Source: Candidatus Hecatellales archaeon (lineage in GTDB: Archaea; Thermoproteota; Bathyarchaeia; Hecatellales; Hecatellaceae). Taken from it: a stretch of 11,673 bases of DNA. Position numbers and translations under genes: made by a program. The DNA lies in contig QMYD01000023.1 of assembly GCA_003662485.1 (NCBI GenBank), positions 1 to 11,673 on the forward strand, read 5' to 3'. Positions 1 through 5,083 of this stretch are shown piece by piece. Below the pieces are notes generated by a model that worked only from the letters and a program-made list of their open reading frames with translations, was not told the origin of the DNA and did no database searches. Each line of letters opens with the position of its first letter. Positions within the stretch are counted from its first letter, which is position 1.

Positions 1-242
1 AGGGTGAAGAGGTGAGGCTTGGAACCCTCGCCTTAGCCCTCCCCCGAAGCCTGCCTCCAAGCCTGGGAAGCTCAAGCATTCTGCTAGGGCATAGGAACGC
101 TGGGATAGCCAGAATACTCGCCGAATACCTGTCCTCAAAGCATGGTAAAATGGCTTTAATATCTGTTTTCCTCCGCAGAGAAGCCGAAATAGCCGACCAG
201 AAAAGCCTCCTACAACTAGTCAAAACCCTGAAAAAGCCGTAA
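1..242 (+). CDS. C-terminal part of a proteasome assembly chaperone 4-like protein (5' end outside window)
   Basis: The reading frame is open from the left edge to TAA at 240-242, giving about 80 visible residues. A GTG at 12 could start it, but the open codons before it (GEEV) suggest that the window cuts a longer gene. From memory, the order of features follows the C-terminal half of eukaryotic PAC4: a hydrophobic strand (TLALALP), a short loop, a strand ending in SILLG, a helix GIARILAEYLSSKHGK, a strand MALISVFL, and a final amphipathic helix ending near the C-terminus. PAC3/PAC4-type proteins help assemble the 20S proteasome alpha ring. The family call is inference from this pattern and no catalytic motif is expected. 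A T-rich run follows the stop (253-257) and could end transcription. The gene is probably real; the family is moderately uncertain. Confidence 0.5.
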   Translation, partial: GEEVRLGTLALALPRSLPPSLGSSSILLGHRNAGIARILAEYLSSKHGKMALISVFLRREAEIADQKSLLQLVKTLKKP

Positions 243-252
243 AACCCTCCAA

Positions 253-299
253 TTTTTAGAAGACTTGGACAAAGCCTTTTAGGATACAAAAGTGTATCC
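253..299 (+). promoter_or_regulatory. Putative promoter with palindromic operator before the basic protein gene
   Basis: A perfect inverted repeat, GGATACA-AAAG-TGTATCC, lies at 282-299, 15 bases before the ATG at 315. A T-rich TATA-like stretch (TTTTTAGA) lies at 253-260, about 25 bases upstream of the left arm, so the palindrome would sit on the expected transcription start. That position suits an operator, possibly for autoregulation, or a hairpin in the leader. GGGGG at 303-307, seven bases before the ATG, can act as ribosome binding site. The promoter call is inference. Confidence 0.4.
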
Positions 300-314
300 C
301 TAGGGGGAATCTAG

Positions 315-785
315 ATGAGCAATACCCTAAGAAGTCAGGAGGAAGTTCAAAAATGGATAAAAAACGTTTACAACGACCCAATAGCCAAAATACTGTTGGA
401 AAACAGCCATTTGACGGAAACACAGCTGGAAATTCTTTTAATTGACGTGATAACCGATAATTTGTATGATAAGCAGGTAAAAATGGAGGAAAAGGCAAAA
501 CTTAGAATAAAAAGGAAAATTAGTAAGGGAGCATTCAACAGAAGCCTAAAACAGGCGAAAACAAATGTTATACGCTCAATTTACACCCTAATCCTCCTCC
601 AATACCTAGGACTAGTCAGCCTCACCACCCTCAAAAAATACCTCCAACTCCCAGAAAAAGTAAAAGAGTACCTCGAAGCCCTGAAAAAGGCAGAAAACGA
701 GGAAGAAGTAGCATTTTTGAGAAAGGAGCTTAGAGAAACCCTTTTAACCTTCGCTAATCACAAAGGCTTCAGTAGTAAAGAATAG
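315..785 (+). CDS. Basic protein of unknown function, possible helix-turn-helix DNA-binding protein
   Basis: The gene encodes 156 residues, mostly helical, with no signal peptide or clear transmembrane segment. Residues 60-80 are very basic (KLRIKRKISKGAFNRSLKQA). They are followed by a helix with a hydrophobic face to about residue 101 (IRSIYTLILLQYLGLV), which together resemble a helix-turn-helix unit. Residues 115-145 are charged and could form a coiled coil. I do not recognise the family. The start is ATG with G-rich sequence seven bases upstream. The first half is rich in AAA and AAT codons and clearly more A-rich than the genes to the right, which may reflect position near the origin or transfer. 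The palindrome in its leader and the TGTGA cluster after its stop place it in a heavily regulated patch. A regulatory or DNA-binding role is inference. Confidence 0.7.
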   Translation: MSNTLRSQEEVQKWIKNVYNDPIAKILLENSHLTETQLEILLIDVITDNLYDKQVKMEEKAKLRIKRKISKGAFNRSLKQAKTNVIRSIYTLILLQYLGLVSLTTLKKYLQLPEKVKEYLEALKKAENEEEVAFLRKELRETLLTFANHKGFSSKE

Positions 786-840
786 CTGTGACCTCACAAA
801 GTGTGATATCAAGTAATACCTTTGTGATTAATCACGTGAC
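756..840. repeat. Cluster of TGTGA/TCACA half-sites after the basic protein gene
   Basis: This stretch holds TGTGA-CC-TCACA at 787-798, a one-sided copy TGTGATATC at 802-810, the perfect palindrome GTGATTAATCAC at 824-835, and TCACGTGA at 832-839. In addition AATCACAAAGG (756-766, inside the end of the preceding gene) is the exact reverse complement of CCTTTGTGATT (819-829). The pieces could bind a dimeric regulator or, as RNA, fold into a hairpin that ends the upstream transcript. Repetition is seen directly; the binding role is inference. Confidence 0.6.
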
Positions 841-928
841 AATTAAAAAGAAAATCAGAAACGGCTAAAAAAGGGAATTTTGAAGAATTAGGAACAAAAA
901 TTAGACCTTCTCCCTCAGGGAAAGTGGC

Positions 929-950
929 TGTGATATCACAAGATTTAAAT
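929..950 (+). promoter_or_regulatory. Perfect TGTGATATCACA palindrome next to a TATA-like box
   Basis: TGTGATATCACA at 929-940 is a perfect 12-bp palindrome with the same half-sites and 2-bp spacing as those at 787-798 and 1032-1043. A TATA-like TTTAAAT lies at 944-950, which would place transcription start near 975, upstream of the ATG at 1043. A protein on this palindrome would touch the TFB/TBP site, so repression or activation at the promoter is plausible. The rest of 786-1042 is A-rich and shows no reading frame I would call a gene. Confidence 0.5.
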
Positions 951-1013
951 GTAGAGAAGTGAAATAATTTGTGTGGAATTTAAGGAAAACGGGATGATTT
1001 GGGGATTTCCAGT

Positions 1014-1070
1014 TGTGATGTGTGATGTGAATGTGATGTCACATGCCTATCTTTGATATCTTGTGTGATG
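1014..1070 (+). promoter_or_regulatory. Tandem TGTGATG copies and palindrome over the start codon
   Basis: TGTGATG occurs at 1014-1020 and directly again at 1021-1027. It is followed by TGTGA-TG-TCACA at 1032-1043, whose last base is the A of the ATG start codon, and TGTGATG appears once more at 1064-1070 inside the gene. The arrangement would let a bound regulator, probably the winged-helix product itself, block transcription or ribosome access. There is no clear Shine-Dalgarno here, which leaves the exact start of the gene somewhat open. Confidence 0.55.
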
Positions 1071-1756
1071 TGGTGGGTGATGGAATTTTGACTTTCGAGT
1101 ATGCCTGCCTCCTGGCTTCTCTGCTTCTCTCTTTGGGAGGGATATCGCTTGCCACTTATCTTTACTTAAGCTTTAGGAGGCAGAGGAGGCTGGGGGCTAG
1201 GGAGCTAAATGATTTACTTCAAACTTCAACCCTGCATTTGATTAGCCGTGTGAGGAGGGCTGAAAGCCTGGCCCTTGAGGCTTCAACCAAGCTTGAAGAG
1301 TCCATTTCGAGAATTGAAGCCCAGCTTCCTCCTGAGGATTTGGCTGACTCTGTGAAGACATTGATGAAGGCCCAGCTAACGTTTTTGAGGGGGCTGAGAA
1401 GGGTGCAGGAAAGGCTGGCGAGGGTGGAAGCTTCGGTTAGGGGTTTGAAGGCTCCCCGCCGCCGTCAGCCCTTTGCAGTTAGGCCCCCACCTAGGAGAGA
1501 GATTTCGCTGGCTAGGCTGAACCCAACGGAAATGGAGGTTCTACGTTTGCTCTACGTTAGCGGGCCGAAAACGGCTTCTGAGATCAAAGAAGTGATAGGC
1601 CGAACGAGAGAGCATACGGCGAGGCTTATGAAGAAGCTTTACGAAGAGGGCTATGTTGAGAGAAGCATGGAAACCATGCCCTTCACCTACAAGCTTAGCG
1701 AAAGAATAAGGAAAAGCTTAGAGTTTTCAGTTAGAAGGGAGAAACCTGAAGGCTAG
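1043..1756 (+). CDS. Membrane-anchored coiled-coil winged-helix (MarR-like) transcription regulator
   Basis: The gene encodes 237 residues. Residues 20-42 form one hydrophobic span (YACLLASLLLSLGGISLATYL) followed at once by RRQRR, so the C-terminal bulk should face the cytoplasm. Residues about 55-135 are charged heptad-like helices, probably a dimerising coiled coil. A proline- and arginine-rich linker spans 136-152. Residues 156-226 form a winged helix: LNPTEMEVLRLL, then SEIKEVIGRTREHTARLMKKLYEEGYVER, then a wing with FTYKLSERI. This is the MarR/TrmB-type fold. A stop codon lies in frame at 1034-1036, so ATG 1043 is the most upstream start; GTG codons at 1070 and 1073 would still keep the membrane span. 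The half-sites over its leader suggest autoregulation. It converges on the next gene, with stops overlapping at CTAG (1753-1756). The DNA target and any tethering role are inference. Confidence 0.8.
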   Translation: MPIFDILCDVVGDGILTFEYACLLASLLLSLGGISLATYLYLSFRRQRRLGARELNDLLQTSTLHLISRVRRAESLALEASTKLEESISRIEAQLPPEDLADSVKTLMKAQLTFLRGLRRVQERLARVEASVRGLKAPRRRQPFAVRPPPRREISLARLNPTEMEVLRLLYVSGPKTASEIKEVIGRTREHTARLMKKLYEEGYVERSMETMPFTYKLSERIRKSLEFSVRREKPEG

Positions 1757-2181
1757 CTTTTCACACCTTCGAGGAAGGGGCCAGCCTTAAGCCTATACCT
1801 AAACATGTTTGGCGGCCCCTCCCTCACCAGAAGCCCTTTATCAAAGTATCGGCTTAAATAGGTTGAAACCGTGCTTAGGCTGATGGGCTCCCTAAACTTC
1901 TCCTCGTAGGCGAGCTGAATCTCAGAGGAGGTAAACCAGTTTAAGGGGTATTTCTCCCGAATCACTTCCATAATCTTTTCAAACTTGGACTTAGAGGCTG
2001 AGGTACTCTCAGGAAGCACTCCAGCCTCCAGGGGTCCGGACATCATTTCCACAAGCTCGATAAACTGGGTAATCTTTTCCCTCCCAATTGGGCGAGTAAT
2101 TGAAAAAGTGTAACGATTGCCCCTGTCATCCTCAACCTCCACCCTAATCCTTCGTATACCCAACGTAAGCCCACCAAACAA
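1753..2181 (-). CDS. Soluble winged-helix protein transcribed away from the origin
   Basis: The gene encodes 142 residues (136 from the second start). The N-terminal part (about 10-30) is a beta-rich unit, IRRIRVEVEDDRGNRYTFSI. It is followed by a helix IGREKITQFIELVEMM, a low-complexity linker (52-66) and a C-terminal winged helix (67-133): FEKIMEVIREKYP, then FTSSEIQLAYEEKFREPISLSTVSTYLSRYFDKGLLVRE, with a short wing MFRYRL. The fold suggests a DNA-binding regulator; no enzyme motif is seen. The longest frame starts at TTG 2181. However, GGTGGG six bases before the in-frame TTG at 2163-2161, and a TATA-like TTATAA that would start transcription near 2174, favour the shorter form. It reads away from the replication origin and orc1, so an origin-linked role is possible but unproven. 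Confidence 0.75.
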   Translation of the reverse strand: MFGGLTLGIRRIRVEVEDDRGNRYTFSITRPIGREKITQFIELVEMMSGPLEAGVLPESTSASKSKFEKIMEVIREKYPLNWFTSSEIQLAYEEKFREPISLSTVSTYLSRYFDKGLLVREGPPNMFRYRLKAGPFLEGVKS

Positions 2182-2214
2182 TTCTTCACAGTCTCCTTAT
2201 AAGAATTGTGAAGT
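2178..2214 (-). promoter_or_regulatory. Inverted repeats around the promoter of the soluble winged-helix gene
   Basis: Two perfect inverted repeats overlap here: ACAATTCTT (2178-2186) with AAGAATTGT (2201-2209), and CTTCACA (2184-2190) with TGTGAAG (2208-2214). Between the arms, on the minus strand, is a TATA-like TTATAA. A dimer bound here would cover both the TATA element and the expected transcription start, as an autorepressor would. The symmetry is seen; the binding is inference. Confidence 0.45.
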
Positions 2215-2333
2215 TAAGTGAAAGGGTAGAAAGGAAAAGATTTTCCAAAAAGCTCTGAATATTAAGCTTTCCGGTTTTGGAGGCTTCACAGGGACTATTA
2301 GCTTGAGAGAGGGGAGAAGAAGGGAAATTTGAA

Positions 2334-2356
2334 TTTTCCAGTGGAAATAGAGGGGT
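2334..2356 (+). repeat. ORB 1 (origin recognition box, forward)
   Basis: TCCAGTGGAAATAGAGGGGT at 2337-2356, preceded by TTT, matches the archaeal ORB plan: a near-palindromic TTCCANTGGAA core followed by a short spacer and a G-string. In known complexes the winged helix of Orc1/Cdc6 reads the dyad and the ATPase domain contacts the G-string. The G-string points right, into the A+T-rich segment. Confidence 0.85.
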
Positions 2357-2412
2357 TAAGGAAGCCTTTTCTGTGAAATGACTATTTAAAAGATTTTGGC
2401 GAGGGAAATCCC
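2357..2412. other. Likely duplex-unwinding segment between inverted ORBs
   Basis: The 56 bases between ORB 1 and ORB 2 are roughly 62% A+T by hand count. A nearly pure A/T core lies at 2381-2397 (ACTATTTAAAAGATTTT). The G-strings of both flanking boxes point inward. This is the position where archaeal origins melt, so it is the best candidate for the unwinding element. Confidence 0.55.
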
Positions 2413-2432
2413 ACCCCTCTATTTCCACTGGA
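2413..2432 (-). repeat. ORB 2 (origin recognition box, reverse)
   Basis: The plus strand reads ACCCCTCTATTTCCACTGGA, the exact reverse complement of the 20 bases at 2337-2356. The two copies face each other. Exact conservation over 20 bases, including both the dyad and the G-string, is well beyond chance at this distance. Confidence 0.85.
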
Positions 2433-2548
2433 GGAAAAAAGAAGGCCTCAACGCTGTTTAGAGGCAAATTCAGCCAAGTGAATTTAAACTCCAAAATTTT
2501 AGTCTAACTTCCTTTTTAAGCGAGGCTCGTACTAGTGTGGGAGGCCTC

Positions 2549-2557
2549 CATAAATGG
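2549..2557 (+). promoter_or_regulatory. Possible TATA element for orc1
   Basis: CATAAAT at about 2549-2555 would place transcription start near 2577, so the leader would include ORB 3. A second TATA-like ACATAAAT (2653-2660) lies too far into the likely coding region if translation begins near 2615, but would suit a leaderless start near 2691. The choice depends on which orc1 start is real. Confidence 0.25.
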
Positions 2558-2590
2558 GATAACAAAGAAAAACATTGTTTTAGGCCTCCT

Positions 2591-2616
2591 TTTCACTGGA
2601 AACCTTGGGGAGGGGT
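2591..2616 (+). repeat. ORB 3, in the leader of orc1 (forward)
   Basis: TTTCACTGGAAACCTTGGGG at 2591-2610, followed by AGGGGT, fits the ORB plan: a dyad with one mismatch (TTTCACTGGAAA), AAC, a three-base spacer, then two G-runs. It differs in detail from ORBs 1 and 2, being closer to the general AAACNNNGGGG form. It lies directly before or at the possible translation start of orc1. Binding of Orc1 here could therefore repress its own gene as well as load the origin. Confidence 0.7.
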
Positions 2617-2690
2617 GAGGTTCGGATAAGCTCGAAAGCCTCTTTGAAAGGTACATAAATGAATCCTCCATTTTCCTAAATCGTGATGTT

Positions 2691-3845
2691 TTGAGCCACG
2701 ACTTCCTGCCGAGCCAGCTCCCCCATAGGGAGGAGGAAATTCTTAAGCTTGGCTCTATTCTGGCACCCTCCCTAAGGCGGATGAAGTGTTCAAACGCCTT
2801 CATATACGGTAAAACGGGTACGGGTAAAACGGCTGTTTCAAAATATGTTTTATCGAGACTTTCAAGGAAGAGTGAGGAGGTTGGAGGCTGGATTAAAACC
2901 TGCTATGTGAACTGTAGGGTGGCTGGAACGGAGTACCGGGTTACAGCCTCCCTCTGCTCCTTCCTAGGCCTAAACGTACCCTTCACGGGGCTCTCCACGG
3001 CTGAAGTCCTCGACAGATTCATTTCCCAAATTAAAAAGGCCAAAGCCTACTTGATAATCGTCCTAGACGAAATCGATGTGCTGGTTAAGGGCTACGGTGA
3101 CCGACTACTCTATGAGCTTACCAGAATAAATGAGAATCTTGAAGCTGGGAGAGTTACCATTCTCGGTGTTTCCAACGACCTACACTTTAAGGAATTCTTA
3201 GATCCAAGGGTTTTAAGCAGCCTAAGTGAGGAGGAAGTTGTATTCAAACCCTACACGGCAGGCCAGCTCAAAGATATCTTGCTTCAAAGAGCTAAACTAG
3301 CATTCAAGCCTGGGGCTCTCACTGATTCAGCCCTAAACCTCTGTGCTGCCCTAGCGGCTTCTGAGCATGGGGATGCGAGGAGGGCTTTAGACCTTTTAAG
3401 GGTGGCTGGGGAGCTTGCTGAAAGGGAGAACGCTGAAAGGGTTGAGGACTACCATGTTAGGGAAGCCCAGAAAAGGATAGAGCATGACAGAATTTTGGAG
3501 GCTCTTTCATCACTCCCCCTCCATTCGAAGGCAATCCTTTACGTGCTTTACACGGCTGAGAAGGTGGGTGAGAAAGGGCTTACAACAGGAGTCCTCTACG
3601 AGCGGTATCTTTCAGCCTGCGGCAGGCTTGGAGTTGAGGGTTTAACCTCTAGGAGGGTTGGAGGACTTCTAAGCGAACTTGACATGCTTGGAGTTGTCGA
3701 CGCCCAGGTTGTCAGTCTTGGGAGGCATGGCAGAACCAAGCGGATAAGAATGAAGGTTCCCCTGAAAATCGTGGAGAAGGTTTTCCTCGAGGATCCCTAC
3801 TTCTGCAGCCTCCTACCGCCCCCTAAACATAAATCACCCTCTTAG
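2691..3845 (+). CDS. cdc6: Orc1/Cdc6 replication initiator ATPase
   Basis: AAA+ initiator that binds ORB boxes and loads the MCM helicase at the origin. From the TTG at 2691 (384 residues) it shows PHR at 11-13, Walker A GKTGTGKT (40-47), Walker B LIIVLDEID (121-129), sensor 1 GVSND (159-163), DPRV (171-174), sensor 2 HGDARRAL (226-233), and a C-terminal winged helix (about 268-375) with a basic wing GRHGRTKRI. The length is typical. However, the frame remains open back to 2619 and encodes family-like N-terminal sequence (SSIFLNRDVLSHDFLP) with no ATG, GTG or TTG before 2691. The printed start is thus the first usable codon and has no Shine-Dalgarno; the true N-terminus is probably upstream. 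It lies beside the origin and converges on the cyclo-ligase gene with a 23-base overlap. Confidence 0.95.
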   Translation: MSHDFLPSQLPHREEEILKLGSILAPSLRRMKCSNAFIYGKTGTGKTAVSKYVLSRLSRKSEEVGGWIKTCYVNCRVAGTEYRVTASLCSFLGLNVPFTGLSTAEVLDRFISQIKKAKAYLIIVLDEIDVLVKGYGDRLLYELTRINENLEAGRVTILGVSNDLHFKEFLDPRVLSSLSEEEVVFKPYTAGQLKDILLQRAKLAFKPGALTDSALNLCAALAASEHGDARRALDLLRVAGELAERENAERVEDYHVREAQKRIEHDRILEALSSLPLHSKAILYVLYTAEKVGEKGLTTGVLYERYLSACGRLGVEGLTSRRVGGLLSELDMLGVVDAQVVSLGRHGRTKRIRMKVPLKIVEKVFLEDPYFCSLLPPPKHKSPS

Positions 3846-4431
3846 GCGTCACTATAATATCCACTTTTGTGTCCCACTCCTCTACGGGAACTCGCTCCAC
3901 GAGTTGAAGCTCATGAATAGTAGTGGCTACGGGAGCCTTAGGGGCAAGCCTTCTAAGGAGGCTGATTTCTCTGTCTCCGTAGCCTCCCCCCTTCCCAAGC
4001 CTATAACCTTGAAGGTCTACGGCTACGCAGCCTGTGACGGCGAGGTCCACGCTGGAAAGCTTCTCAAGGCTTATGGGTCTGCCAAGCTGGAGGGCCCCCC
4101 TAATGGTTGAGGCGTAGGCTTCTCTACCCTTAACCTCTTCAGGGTTTAGGAGGAGGAAGCCTCCCCTAAGCCTGGGTGTCGCCATAATTAGTGTTTTACC
4201 CTCACGGAGGGCTTTCCACCTAACGGGTTTCTGAGCTTGATCCGGATTGGAGAAAATCGTGGAGGCAGCCCTCCAAACCTCCAGCCTTCCAAGCCTTTCA
4301 GCTGCAACCTCAGCTCCCCGAAAGTTTGGGATTCTCCCTTGGAGGGGTAGGGGGAACCTTGCCTCCCCCGCCTCCTCAAGCCTCCTCCAAACCTCCTCCC
4401 GAAGCCTCTGCTTTTCAAGCTTGAAGTTCAA
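3823..4431 (-). CDS. 5-formyltetrahydrofolate cyclo-ligase family protein
   Basis: The gene encodes 202 residues. The family signature GYRLGKGGGYGDRE occupies residues 142-155. This is the ATP/phosphate-binding loop of 5,10-methenyltetrahydrofolate synthetase, which converts 5-formyltetrahydrofolate to 5,10-methenyltetrahydrofolate using ATP. An N-terminal basic helix (KLEKQRLREEVWRRLEEAG) and RFPLPLQGRIPNFRGAEVAAERL (25-47) match the archaeal branch of the family. Further support comes from VDLAVTGCVAVD (128-139) and the terminal DIIVTPKRVI. The start is TTG 4431 with GAGG about ten bases upstream; no ATG is available. Many archaea use methanopterin in place of folate, so the true substrate may differ. 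It is divergent from the por operon and its last 23 bases overlap the orc1 end. Confidence 0.85.
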   Translation of the reverse strand: MNFKLEKQRLREEVWRRLEEAGEARFPLPLQGRIPNFRGAEVAAERLGRLEVWRAASTIFSNPDQAQKPVRWKALREGKTLIMATPRLRGGFLLLNPEEVKGREAYASTIRGALQLGRPISLEKLSSVDLAVTGCVAVDLQGYRLGKGGGYGDREISLLRRLAPKAPVATTIHELQLVERVPVEEWDTKVDIIVTPKRVIYV

Positions 4432-4537
4432 CTCTTGAAAACCTCAAATTCCTAATTTCGGTAAGATATAAAAGGCGTTTTTCCATCCTACTAATTAATC
4501 TCTCCGGGTTGGTGTGAGCTAAAGGTGAAAAGGTTTA
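4432..4537. promoter_or_regulatory. Divergent promoter between the cyclo-ligase gene and the por operon
   Basis: A strong TATA box, ATATAAAAG, lies at 4466-4474. Rightward it predicts transcription start near 4495 and a leader of about 40 bases ending in AAAGGTGAAAAGGTTTA before porG, with GGTGA at 4524-4528 as ribosome binding site. Read leftward the same element (CTTTTATAT) predicts a start near 4445, 14 bases before the cyclo-ligase TTG. One TATA element may therefore serve both directions; this sharing is inference. Confidence 0.5.
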
Positions 4538-5083
4538 ATGATTGAGATTCGATGGCATGGACGGGGAGGTCAGGGAGCTGTAACCGCAGCGGAAATCCTC
4601 GCCCATGCAGCCATAGGAGAAGGAAAATACGCCCAAGCCTTCCCCTCCTTCGGACCTGAGAGGCGTGGAGCCCCCGTGCTAGCCTTCAACCGAATCGACG
4701 ACAAGCCTATATGGGTTCGCTCCGACGTATACGAGCCCGACATCGTAGCGGTGCTCGACCCAAGCCTCCTAGCCACGGTAAACGTTTTGGAAGGCCTAAA
4801 GCCTGAAGGCGTCGTAATAGTTAATACCAAGGAATCCTTGGACAGGGTTAAGGCAACCCTAAACTTCCAAGGCAAGGTTGCCGTAGTGAATGCTACCGAC
4901 ATAGCGTTGGAAGTACTAAAACTTCCCATTGTTAATACCGCCATGATTGGAGCCTTCGTGAAGGCTACGGGTGTGGTTAGGCTGGAGTCTGTGGTGGAAG
5001 CTGTGGTTGAAAGGTTTGGGAAGGCTGGGAAGCTGAACGCTGAAGCTGTTAGGAAGGCCTATGAAGCCACGGTTTTGGGGTGA
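4538..5083 (+). CDS. porG: Pyruvate:ferredoxin oxidoreductase, gamma subunit
   Basis: The gene encodes 181 residues, normal for the separate gamma subunit of the four-part archaeal enzyme. The N-terminus IRWHGRGGQGAVTAAEILA (residues 4-22) with GRGGQG is the family hallmark. It is followed by QAFPSFGPERRGAPVLAF (33-50), a further signature of the gamma domain of POR, VOR and KOR. The enzyme complex oxidises a 2-oxoacid with coenzyme A to acyl-CoA and CO2, passing electrons to ferredoxin in the cytoplasm; gamma shapes the CoA-facing part of the complex. It is the first gene of the operon, behind a clear TATA box and GGTGA. Its TGA overlaps the GTG start of porD by four bases (GTGA). Substrate is assigned as pyruvate from the gene order gamma-delta-alpha-beta and could be another 2-oxoacid. 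Confidence 0.93.
   Translation: MIEIRWHGRGGQGAVTAAEILAHAAIGEGKYAQAFPSFGPERRGAPVLAFNRIDDKPIWVRSDVYEPDIVAVLDPSLLATVNVLEGLKPEGVVIVNTKESLDRVKATLNFQGKVAVVNATDIALEVLKLPIVNTAMIGAFVKATGVVRLESVVEAVVERFGKAGKLNAEAVRKAYEATVLG

Larger units (their letters stand above)
2182..2690. other. Replication origin region next to orc1/cdc6
   Basis: About 500 bases without a convincing gene separate the winged-helix gene from orc1. The stretch contains three ORB-type elements (2337-2356 forward, 2413-2432 reverse, 2591-2616 forward), an A+T-rich segment between the first two, and several small inverted repeats, such as GGAAAA-GA-TTTTCC at 2233-2246 and AAATTCA/TGAATTT at 2466-2485. Archaeal origins in Sulfolobus, Pyrococcus and haloarchaea share exactly this plan: an Orc1/Cdc6 gene with inverted ORB boxes flanking an unwinding segment. 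The sequence elements are seen. Origin activity follows from established knowledge of ORB boxes and is strongly expected rather than shown. Confidence 0.85.

Noticed and set aside
256..498. An 80-codon minus-strand frame opposite the basic protein gene
   Set aside because: Phe/Pro-rich shadow translation of A-rich sequence; the plus-strand frame has the better start, ribosome site and protein-like composition.
1000..1013. TTTCCAG near 1006 as a further ORB half
   Set aside because: Read in the ORB direction it continues as CTGGAAATCCCC, without a G-string on the required strand, so it lacks the second part of the motif.
787..1043. TGTGA/TCACA sites as bacterial CRP/FNR boxes
   Set aside because: The half-sites match, but the spacer is 2 bp rather than 6 bp, and no CRP-family gene is present; the organism is archaeal.
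2186..2494. A 102-codon open frame on the minus strand across the origin
   Set aside because: It runs straight through both ORB boxes, has low-complexity Phe/Pro/Ser-rich composition, and shows no family resemblance; its openness follows from base composition.
2516..2803. A 95-codon minus-strand frame over the start of orc1
   Set aside because: It is antisense to the strongly conserved Orc1 N-terminal region and to ORB 3, and its product resembles nothing.
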